From Mimachlamys varia (lineage: Eukaryota > Mollusca > Bivalvia > Pectinida > Pectinidae), in the NCBI GenBank assembly GCA_947623455.1, contig OX392527.1:13512001-13576000 (forward strand): a stretch of 64,000 bases of DNA, in the 5' to 3' direction. The notes beneath the pieces were generated by a model that was given only the letters and a program-made list of their open reading frames with translations, did no database searches and had not been told where the DNA came from. The translations under genes were made by a program, and so were the position numbers. Shown here one piece after another: positions 37,138 through 48,100 of the stretch; the stretch's first letter is position 1; every line of letters begins with the position of its first letter.

Positions 37138-37218
37138 GGTAGCGTGGCCGAGTGGTCTAAGGCGCTGGTTTTAGGCACCAGTCTCTCTGAGGCGTGGGTT
37201 CGAATCCCACCGCTGCCA
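37138..37218 (+). tRNA. tRNA-Leu (anticodon TAG)
   Basis: Full class II cloverleaf of 81 nt. The acceptor stem GGTAGCG pairs with CGCTGCC (one G-T pair), with discriminator A. A-box TGGCCGAGTGG and B-box GGTTCGAATCC are perfect, and the anticodon stem CTGGT/ACCAG encloses loop TTTAGGC, giving anticodon TAG (reads CTA). The variable arm is long, as expected for Leu. A T-run terminator begins 6-8 nt after the gene. No intron and no encoded CCA. Confidence 0.97.
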
Positions 37219-37439
37219 CATAATTTTTTTCTCATCAACAGTATTTATTACTCTCCTCAATTATATAATTTGCTATTTACAATAACTATTTTGAGTTAAA
37301 ATATGATGTTATTATTTTCTTCATTTTATCTTATCCCAATGGTTATAAGGATTGATTTCTTAAATTTATACAACTGAAACCACACAAACATTGAATTCTA
37401 TAATTGGCCATGTTGTCAGTTGACAAATTAAAAAAAGAT

Positions 37440-39080
37440 TTCCTATCATTATTTACTCATTATTAGTTGCCATCAATGGTGAGATCCTAAATTAAAGTCA
37501 CTAATACTTTAACTGAGCAACTTATAACTAATTGTGATCAAACTTTCATCTATGGTCTTATTATCTTTAGTCACTGTTACATCACTAACCAGTGAGCTAG
37601 CTCTCCTTTATGGGTTTATCTTCACATTTGCTTCACATTATCCATTCAAACAATGCTGACAAACTCGCATAAAGCCCTACCTAGCTTTATTAAGTTTGAC
37701 ATCAATACTGTGTTATAGGACTGTAACAACATTTAATTATTGCTAAAACATTAATTGCTTAAATAATCACTGTTACTGATTACTAAGTACTCATTGATGA
37801 ACTTTCATCAACAAATCTGTAGTCAGTGTTACTTATTAGTTATTAATTAGCAGTCAATGTTGAGCTCTCTTTTTGGGTCAACAATAAATTTTACTTAATT
37901 ACAAAGCAGTCACTGGTGAGCTCTCTATGGGTCTATAACCACTGTCACTTATTACAAAGCATGAACTGGTGAGCTCTCTATGGGTCTATAACCACTGTCA
38001 CTTATTACAAAGCAGTCACTGGTGCGCTCTCTATGGGTCTATAACCACTGTCACTTATTACTAAGCACTGACTGGTGAGCTCTCTATGGGTCTATAACCA
38101 CTGTCACTTATTACAAAGCATGAACTGGTGAGCTCTCTATGGGTCTATGACCACTGTCACTTATTACAAAGCAGTCACTGGTGAGCTCTCTATGGGTCTA
38201 TAACCACTGTCACTTATTACAAAGCATGAACTGGTGAGCTCTCTATGGGTCTATAACCACTGTCACTTATTACAAAGCAGTCACTGGTGCGCTCTCTATG
38301 GGTCTATAACCACTGTCACTTATTACTAAGCACTGACTGGTGAGCTCTCTATGGGTCTATAACCACTGTCACTTATTACTAAGCAGTCACTGGTGAGCTC
38401 TCTATGGGTCTATAACCAATGTCACTTATTACAAAGCAGTCACTGGTGAGCTCTCTATGGGTCTATAACCACTGTCACTTATTACAAAGCAGTCACTGGT
38501 GAGCTCTCTATGGGTCTATAACCACTGTCACTTATTACTAAGCACTGACTGGTGAGCTCTCTATGGGTCTATAACCACTGTCACTTATTACTAAGCAGTC
38601 ACTGGTGCGCTCTCTATGGGTCTATAACCACTGTCACTTATTACTAAGCACTGACTGGTGAGCTCTCTATGGGTCTATAACCACTGTCACTTATTACAAA
38701 GCAGTCACTGGTGAGCTCTCTATGGGTCTATAACCACTGTCACTTATTACTAAGCACTGACTGGTGAGCTCTCTATGGGTCTATAACCACTGTCACTTAT
38801 TACTAAGCAGTCACTGGTGCGCTCTCTATGGGTCTATAACCACTGTCACTTATTACTAAGCACTGACTGGTGAGCTCTCTATGGGTCTATAACCACTGTC
38901 ACTTATTACAAAGCAGTCACTGGTGAGCTCTCTATGGGTCTATAACCATGTGCATTGTTACATATTATTTAAGAAGTCACTGCATGGTAACCTCTCTGAG
39001 TTACTTATACAAAGCAGTCAATGGTAAGCTCTCTGTGGGCCTATAACCACTGTCACTTATTGCTAAACAGTCACTGGGTC
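37440..39080 (+). repeat. 53-bp tandem array with decayed edges, about 20 clean copies
   Basis: The clean core (about 37900-38945) has unit GTCACTGGTGAGCTCTCTAT, GGGTCTATAACCACTGTCAC and TTATTACAAAGCA. Flanks at 37440-37880 and 38950-39080 contain recognisable but diverged units. Unit heads come in four types (AGTCAC..GAGC, ATGAAC, ACTGAC, AGTCAC..GCGC) arranged partly in four-unit blocks. Confidence 0.93.
37655..37765. mobile_element. partial copy of the 48.97-kb palindromic element
   Basis: GCTGACAAACTCGCATAAAG, then a diverged middle, then TGTGTTATAGGACTGTAACA and ATTGCTAAAACATTAATTGC. These match the arm of the element at 48968-49129, including its outer part. Confidence 0.65.
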
Positions 39081-39984
39081 TATAATCATCTGCTTGGTGT
39101 TCCAGTACCTTCTTGCGTCTCAATCTGCATCTTCCAGGTGTAGTGTTGAATGGCTTCCATTCATCCAGACAGGATGTGAGCCATCATTCCTCAGCAACAA
39201 CTCGAGGAGTCTTTCTCCATCGACACAAGTTACTCGGTGAAGGTGGCATACAGACCTCAGCACAAGGGAGAACCGATTGATATCATTGATCCCAAACAAT
39301 GGGAGTTTACAGACAATTCTTGCTGTCCCTATGCCACAGCTTTACTCTTTTGACTGCTTGGATCCTGTCCTTTGTCTCCTTATGCTCCGCTTTACATTCA
39401 ATGCTGAAAGTAATCTACTGATCTTCCACTCCCTAAACAAGCGTGACCTATGATGTGTGCCAACTCCAGTGTGCTCTCAGCTCTACACACTGTAGCTCAG
39501 GGAGACTTCCTGTCTGTCATTATGACCATTCCAGCTTCCCCTACCCTGGTCTCTTGAACCCTCCTGGTTTATATCACAGGACTGCATGCTGACACCCCTA
39601 ATTCTTCCTCAACTGATGACAAAGGCGGTAAAGTTCAGATGTGTGGCTGCAGGTTATAAGATACTACTGTGTAGCTTGTTGGTCATGTTTTAATTTCAAT
39701 TTGAGGTTTTAGACAGAATCAGTGGTACTGTGCCCAAGTGGATCATCCCAATCACAAACAAAATCAGTGGCACACTGCCTCAAACAGTTCATCCCCATCA
39801 CACAGGATCAGTGGTACTTTGCAGCCAATCACTATATGCCCTTCTTTAGGTCTAACTATGTGGTAGTTATCATGTTGTAGAAATAATACATAAAATCAAA
39901 GTTTACTCTTTACAACACAGCTGCTATGTTCTGGAATGTGGTAATAAATCCCCATAGCTAGTGATTAACTGGTCTGTTTGAATT
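39081..39984. other. no intact gene; one protein-like stretch
   Basis: At about 39233-39340 the plus strand reads VAYRPQHKGEPIDIIDPKQW and EFTDNSCCPYATALLF before a stop. It looks protein-derived but has no clear start or splice context, and I cannot name a family. Confidence 0.3.
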
Positions 39985-41150
39985 AACAAGAGATCCCAGA
40001 GGAATCTTGGTGCCAAACATTGATGATTTTTCATTTGTTCTTAGAAAGTAGGATCTTTTCCCTTCTTTTTTTTTCTTTCATTTATGTATTTAATCTTAGA
40101 TCTATGAACTTTGAAAATTTCTTTTGAAAATTAATAAATAGTTGAAAGAAGGTCTCGTATCAGGAGTTTTGTGTTTCTGATCAGTTCCAAAATCCTAAAA
40201 TCCAAGAAAGATCCATCTTTTATTTCTTAAAAAATAACCATAATATACTGTCATAGTCAAAGTACAATGTGGATGCCTGGCAGGACTTCTAAAGAAATAG
40301 CGATCATAAAATGTCACTGTCCAAATCCAAGATAGCAGCATGGCAGCCATACTGACAATACACAACGAGTGACCATGGGGAACCTCCATATGAAATTTGA
40401 CAATGATCCATCCAGCACTTCTCAAGAAAACTAAAACTGCAAAATCCACCATGGCTGCCTGTCAGCCATATTTTTTTTCGAATCAGCTAAAAAACTGGAC
40501 AATGCACAACTTTGGACCAAGGGGAACTGAACTTGCATATAACATTTAAGTCGGATCCATCTAGTACTCAAGAAGCAATCACACAAACTATCAACGCAAA
40601 ATCCAAGATGGCTGCCTGCCATTCATATTGTTTATCAGATCGCTAAAAAATGGGTTAATGCACAACTAGGGACCAAGGGAAACCAGCATACAAAACTTGA
40701 GAAGGATCCAGAGAGCACTATTCAAGAAATAGCAATCACTAACTATTAATGCAATACCCAAGATGGCCGCCTTTCGGCCATATTAATTTCGGATCAGCTT
40801 CAAAATTTAACAATGCACAACTAGGTGCCAAGGGGAACTTGCACGTGAAATTTGAGAAGAATCTATCCAGCAACTCTCAAGAATTATGGGATCACAAACT
40901 ATTACCTGTCAAAATGCAAGTTGGCTACATGTCAGCTATGTTTTTTGATTTAGCTCTAAAACTTGGCAGTGCGCAAAAAGGGACCTAAAAACATGCATAC
41001 GAAATTAAAGAAGAATCCTTCCAGCACTTCTGGAGAAGTGATCACAAACTATATTACTGTTAAAATTCCTGATGGCCACTGTTGACCATATAGTTTTTCT
41101 GATCAGCTCAAAAACTTGACAATGCACAACTAGGGACCTAGGGATACCTG
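39985..41150 (+). mobile_element. tandem-core interspersed element (family R4)
   Basis: Head AACAAGAGATCCCAGAGGAA, then about six diverged units of about 130-155 bp with ATCCAAGATGGC.GCC, CCATAT, ATCAGCT.AAAAA, ACAATGCACAAC, GACCAAGGGGAAC, TGAGAAGGATCCATCCAGCA and TCTCAAGAAATAGCGATCAC. It lies just downstream of the RNA-binding gene. Confidence 0.8.
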
Positions 41151-42084
41151 CATAATTCTATCTTTTCTTTGTTCATATCTTGCCCCTGGTTCAATTGATT
41201 TTGAGTTCGGATTATGATTTTGTTAATGCTTCAGTATTCTCTAATTTATTTTATGGAGGAGAAAAAATGTCACAACAATTGTTTTAGGACAGACTGAAAA
41301 GATGCAGGATGATTTGAGTAGATGTTGGACTTAAAAGTTAGTCATCAGAAAATGTTTACTTTTCACAAGAGCAAATCCCTTAAGGAAGGATGGCGGTAGG
41401 CTAAAACCTTGACAGACGGATGCTGTACCATACCATACACTCAGGGGCTCGTGGTGTCTGGCGAGTTAATGAAATCATCTAAAGCTTAAAGTTTTATACA
41501 TTGAATTTTATTCAACATTTGAATGATGTGATGTTACAACATAATAATGTTGGTACAAAATGAAGTGGTGGTTTTTGTCATGATTTGGTGAATCCAAAAA
41601 ATTAAAACTGCTGAATATTTTATGGTACAACACTTACCCAAAGAATATGATTTTACAATAATTATTATTTACAATTATTATTAAACTGTCGCACAAGATA
41701 AGAAAATTAGTAACAGAAATAACATTTTTGGCCACCTAGATGAGAATACGCCTTCAGATGTGGCACTAAACAATGTTTACTACAACAATGAATCAACATA
41801 AAGTCAGACAAAAACAAAAATCAAAATATTCTGATTATCATCTGATAAAAAATCACAATAACAACAGCCTGTGAAAAGTCCATAAAGGAGTTTGATAACA
41901 TCCACAGTATCAGCTGAAGGGTCACCACATGGGGAGTAAATAGTTTCCTCTGTGTGGCACTGTAGGAGTCATACTCTCAGATTTATCACATTCCTGGAAT
42001 CCATTTACAGCGTCCACTTTATAGCGCTACAGAAGTAACAACGTCTACAGTTTTATAAGATGTGTGGAGTCCTTATCAAAGAGT
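41151..42084 (-). other. downstream region and probable 3' UTR of the RNA-binding gene
   Basis: No other gene seen. TTTATT near 41507 is a minus-strand AATAAA and could serve as poly(A) signal for the gene ending at 42085. Confidence 0.4.
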
Positions 42085-42128
42085 TTAATAGCGGCCACCA
42101 TAGGAGTTGTAAGAGTCATATTGTCCAC
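42085..42128 (-). CDS. RNA-binding gene exon 13: C-terminus and stop
   Basis: Encodes GGQYDSYNSYGGRY and TAA, a typical hnRNP-like Tyr/Gly tail. Acceptor TTGTTTCAG. The 3' UTR should run towards lower coordinates; its end is not determined. Confidence 0.9.
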
Positions 42129-45100
42129 CTGAAACAAAAGCAATTTCACATCAGAGAGAGTGTCAGTGTGTTTGTAATAAGGATAGTTACAGTCTTTTTT
42201 TTTTTGTGTTTTTGCTACCTTGATTGTACAGTAACCTGTGGCTGTGCCTTATTAAATTAGGAAAATTTAGTAGGATTTTCAGATAAATTGGGAAAATATT
42301 CTACAATTTTGCTTCATTTTGGGAAAATAACACAAATTTTGACTGGGGGAAACAGCCTTATATCGGCTGTAAAACTGGGCAAACAAAATCACTGTGTAGC
42401 TACAGTCTTATGATATGTCATAATATAGCTACAGTCTTATGATCTTCCATTTAAATTAACTCAATTCTTCACTAACCAAACATGTGTAATAACAGATATC
42501 ACTTAGCTTCAAACTTTGTTATTTTTGTTTTATTAACACATGTATCTCCTGATAGAACAGTGTTCTTTTTGCCTGAACATTACACATCATTTTGTTGTTC
42601 TCCTGATAGAACAGTGTTCTTTTTACCTGAACATTACACATCATTTTGTTGTTCTCCTGATAGAACAGTGTTCTTTTTATCTGAACATTACACATCATTT
42701 TGTTGTTCTCCTGATAGAACAGTGTTCTTTTTACCTGAACATTACACATCATTTTGTTGTTCTCCTGATAGAACAGTGTTCTTTTTATCTGAACATTACA
42801 CATCATTTTGTTGTAACAGAGCTTTTACACCATTCACATACTGTAAACACACGTTTTTTCAGTATTTTTATGTTAGTGTTTTTTCAGGTTCTTTGTAGTA
42901 AGAAAAAGTTTCTCTTACCGCCATAACCACCACCACCACCGTGATTTTTGCCACCACTGCGCCCACTATTCTGCTGAGTTTTCCATACTCCAAGTCCATG
43001 CTGTTGTTGTCCTCGGTTGCCCTGGTTACCTGTGAAAAAGATACAGAGCTTTATAAATAAACAAACTTCTCCTTCTCAATCATCTGCTTGATAACCCAAC
43101 TACTTGGTAGTGATGCAGATATAAAACCACTGAAACAATCTTTCTTACTCAATGGCATGATTATTGGCTTGCAAAATATCCTTAACAATTTTATCAGACT
43201 GAGTGAACTATCAGTGATATCTGTATTCAGCAACTTATTAAGAGTAAATTATACCAGTTATAATAATTGTGGTTTTTTTTCTATCCTACAGTCACGAGTC
43301 AAGAATTCTAGATAGCACTTCATTTTTTCAGGATTAAACATTTTGATGATTTTCATTTACAACATTCTGAAAGTTGAAATTTCACTCAACACTGTGGCAG
43401 CCAGCAGATATATTAACCATCATACTATAAAAATGGCAATATCAAAAAACAAGATAACCAGCGAACTGTATATGCCAATAATAAATTTGCTCAGGGATTT
43501 AATCTATATATGAATGCATGACAGACCTATTATATTCAATAAGGAAAAGTACTAGTGTCAGAGTTACTATTGCAAGTAAATCTAGTGCATATTTATTGGT
43601 AAATGGTGCCACTTTACTATCTAATTGCATTCTACAGTATCTAATTATTTGATTGATTAGGTGAACCAATATCCCAAGTGTGAAGTTTAAGTGACAAATG
43701 TAGGAGATAGAGCTCAGACAAAACAGCAAAAAAAGCTTTAGCCCCCCCCCCCCCATTTCTGGTTGGAGTCTTATATTATTGCTACATGGAAAATACCCCA
43801 AATACTTACTTCTGCCTATACCACAAATACTTACTCCTGCCTATACCCCAAAAACTTACTCTTGCCTATACCCCCAAATACTGACTCCTGTCTATACCAC
43901 AAATACTTACTCCTGTCTATACCCCAAAAACTTACTCTTGCCTATACCCCCAAATACTTACTCCTGTCTATACCACAAATACTTACTCCAGCCTATACCC
44001 CAAAAACTTACTCTTGCCTATACCCCAAAAACTTACTCTTGCCTATACCCCCAAATACTGACTCCTGTCTATACCACAAATACTGACTCCTGCCTATACC
44101 CCAAAAACTTACTCTTGCCTATACCCCCAAATACTGACTCCTGTCTATACCACAAATACTTACTCCTGCCTATACCCCAAAAACTTACTCCTGCCTATAC
44201 CCCAAAAACTTACTCCTGCCTATACCACAAATACTTACTCCGGCCTATACCCCAAATACTTACTCCTGCCTATACCCCAAATACTGACTCCTGCCTATAC
44301 CCCAAATACTTACTCCTGTCTATGCCACAAATACTGACTCCTGTCTATACCACAAATACTTACTCCTGCCTATACCCCAAAAACTTACTCCTGCCTATAC
44401 CCCAAAAACTTACTCCTGTCTATACCACAAATACTGACTCCTGCCTATACCACAAATACTTACTCCTGTCTATACCACAAATACTGACTCCTGTCTATAC
44501 CACAAATACTTACTCCTGCCTATACCACAAATACTTACTCCTGCCTATACCCCAAATACTTACTCCTGCCTATACCCCAAAAACTTACTTCTGCCTATAC
44601 CCCAAATACTTACTCCTGCCTATACCACAAATACTTACTCCTGCCTATACCCCAAAAACTTACTTCTGCCTATACCCCAAAAACTTACTCTTGCCTATAC
44701 CCCAAAAACTTACTCTTGCCTATACCCCCAAATACTTACTCCTGCCTATACCACAAATACTTACTCCTGCCTATACCCCAAAAACTTACTTCTGCCTATA
44801 CCCCAAATACTTACTCCTGCCTATACCCCAAATACTTACTCCTGCCTATACCCCAAATACTTACTCCTGCCTATACACCAACACCTTGCTCCTGTCTATA
44901 CCCCAAATACTTCCTCCTGCCTATACCCCCAAATACTGACTCCTGTCTATACCACAAATACTTACTCTTGCCTATACCCCAAAAACTTACTCTTGCCTAT
45001 ACCCCAAAAACTTACTCTTGCCTATACCCCAAAAACTTACTCCTGCCTATACCACAAATACTTAATCCTGCCTATACCACAAATACTTACTCCTGCCTAT

Positions 45101-48100
45101 ACCACAAATACTTACTCCGGCCTATACCCCAAATACTTACTCCTGCCTATACCCAAATACTGACTCCTGCCTATACCCCAAATACTTTCTCCTGTCTATG
45201 CCACAAATACTGACTCCTGTCTATACCACAAATACTGACTCCTGCCTATACCACAAATACTTACTCCTGCCTATACACCAAATACTTACTCCTGCCTATA
45301 CACCAAATACTTACTCCTGTCTATACCCCAAATACTTACTCCTGCCTATACACCAAAACCTTACTCCTGTCTATACCCCAAATACTTCCTCCTGCCTAAA
45401 CCCCAAATACTTACTCCTGCTTATACCCCAAATACTTACTCCTGCCTTTACCCCAAATACTTACTCCTGCCAGATCCCCAGTTTCTGTCTGATGAATCAT
45501 TCCAGTTATCTCGTCTCCTCTTTGGATTGTCAGCGAATCCCTCATACTGGCTATACCCCGAGTTGTAGGTACCGCTGCCTCCCCAGCCATCTCCCATGGA
45601 CTGCTGCTGGACACTGCAGTTCAGAAATGAAACAGGTACAATGTTATGCACCACAAGAATAGCCTGCTCCAACAGGAATTGGAAAGATGTAGCATTGAAT
45701 TGTACTTAAGTGATAATTGGAAGAAATTGTTGTTGTTTTTCTACATTTTGAAAGGAGAGTTGCCTTTCCTATTTATCAGTAATAACATTTAACATAACAA
45801 TTATAATCCAAGTTAAACAGGAGCTTGCATAAATATATCCCCAACTTCTGACTGCTACTCACCAAAGTATTTCAAAAGTTAGGCCTTTGAACTGAGACCA
45901 ACCACCAGCAACATTTTATCAGGGACTGAGCTAACTTTTATGTGATTACGATGTAAAGTTTAAAAGATAGGACAAAGCATTATCAATAGACATACTGAAA
46001 AAGCAATATGTAATACTCCCTTGCACCTGAAAGGTTTAAGAGCTTTTGCTTAATTAATAAAAAGAAGATCATACCTTTTTAAATGATATATTACCTAAAG
46101 CAGTTGCAGCATATTTTAAACAAGAGGCCCAGAGGGCCTGTATCGCTCACCTGGATACATTGGTATCTAAGTAATCATGATAAAATATTTTCTTTTTGGC
46201 TCGTCCCTCAGCCCCCTAGGGGGTAAATCCCACCATAAGTACAATTTTGAATGTTGAGCACCTGGGGATGCTTCCTGCCAAATAGGGCTGATTTCCAATC
46301 AATGGTTATGGAGAAGAAGTCGCTTAAACCAATATAGCTAAATAACCCTTTTTTGCCCCGCCCCTCAGCCCCCTAGGGGATCAGTCTCACCATGAGTACG
46401 ATTTTGAATCCTGGGCACCTAAGCATGCTTCCTGCCAAATAAGGTTGATTTCCAATCAGTGGTTATGAAAAAAAAGTCGCTAATATCAATATAGCTAAAT
46501 ACTTTTTTATGGCCCCCACCCCTCAGCCCCCTAGGGGGTCAGTCCCACCATACGTACAATTTTGAATCCTGAGCACCTAGGGATACTTTCTGCCAAATAA
46601 GGCTGATTTCCAATCTGTGGTTATGAAGAAGAAGTCGACTAAACCAATATAGCTAAATAACCCTTTTTGGCCCCGCCCCTCAGCTCCCTTGGGGGTCAGT
46701 CCCACCATGAGTACCATTTTGAATCCTGAGCAGCTAGGGATGCTTCCTGCCAAATAAGGCTGATTTCCAATCAATGGTTATGGAGAAGAAGTTGCTTAAA
46801 CCAATATAGCTAAATAACCATTTTTGGCCCCGCCCCTCAGCCCCAAAGGGGGTCAGTCCCACCATTAGTACAATTTTGAATCCTGGGCACCTAAGGATGC
46901 TTCCTGCCAAATAAGGTTGATTAACAATCAGTGGTTATGGTGAAGAAGTCAACTAAACCAATTTAGCTAAATAACCCTTTTTGGCCCCGCCCCTCAGCCC
47001 CCTAGGGGGTCAGTCCCACCATTAGTACAATTTTGAATCCTGGGCACCTAAGTATGCTTCCTGCCAAATAAGGCTGATTTCCAATCAGTGGTTATGAAGA
47101 AGAAGTCGCTAATATCAATATAGGTAAATAATTTTTTATGGCCCCAACCCTCAGCACCCTAGGGAGTCAGTCCCATCATGAGTACAATTTTGAATCCTAA
47201 GCACCTAGGGATACTTTCTGCCAAATAAGGCTGATTAACAATCAGTGGTTATGGAGAAGAAGTCGCTTAAACCAATATAGCTAAATAACCCTTTTTGGCC
47301 CCGCCCCTCAGCCCCCTAGGGGGTCAGTCCCACCATTAGTACAATTTTGAATCCTGGGCACCCAAGGATGCTTCCTGCCAAATTAGGTTGATTTCCTATC
47401 AGTGGTTATGGAGAAGAAGTCGCTTAAACCAATATAGCTAAATAACCATTTTTGGCCCCGCCCCTCAGCCCCCTAGGGGGTCAGTCCCACCATTAGTACA
47501 ATTTTGAATCCTGGGCACCCAAGGATGCTTCCTGCCAAATTAGGTTGATTTCCTATCAGTGGTTATTGAGGAGAAGTCGTTTAAAGAAATTGTTGACGGA
47601 CGGACGGACGGACGCCACGGTATGGCATAAGCTCACCTCGGTCCTTCGGACCAGGTGAGCTAATAATACTGTCAGTAAATATTCATACCTTTTCTTGTTT
47701 TTCATCTCTATAATGGCAGATTGTAAGAAATCCAGCATGTTGTCATCATCCACATTTCCACGCCTACCTCTGAAAAACGCAACAAAATCTTACAATCCTT
47801 AATGTTCAGTGATCAAACCATTCTAAGGATATCTATAACGTTTTATTTGTAATGCACTGGTTAATGATTTTTTCTTCAAAAAGGTGTCTCTCTCATATGT
47901 AGGTACCGGGGGTTGGAGACACAACGTCCTGAGAGGTAGTCAAATGTTGATATCCAGTCAAACCTGCCATGGATACAGGTGTAAATATTTATATATCTGA
48001 TATGCAGTTTGTATGAAATCGACACTACTTTTCTCTTGTAAAAGATTTAACTTTTTACAATGTTTACTCTTATGTTATTCATCATTTTAATGTAAAGACA

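Noticed and set aside
39233..39340. Protein-like stretch VAYRPQHKGEPIDIIDPKQW
   Set aside because: Looks like a gene fragment but is short and isolated, and I could not identify the family.
42482..42926. Overlapping ORFs on both strands with an 18-residue repeat
   Set aside because: The 54-bp array is a multiple of three, so several frames stay open; it lies in an intron and flanks lack start or splice context.
43779..44939. 386-codon plus-strand ORF of repeating PIPQILTPAYTPKTYSCLY-type units
   Set aside because: It is the antisense of a 25-bp array with 26-bp slips; composition follows the repeat, frames swap along the array, and the opposite strand is a spliced gene.
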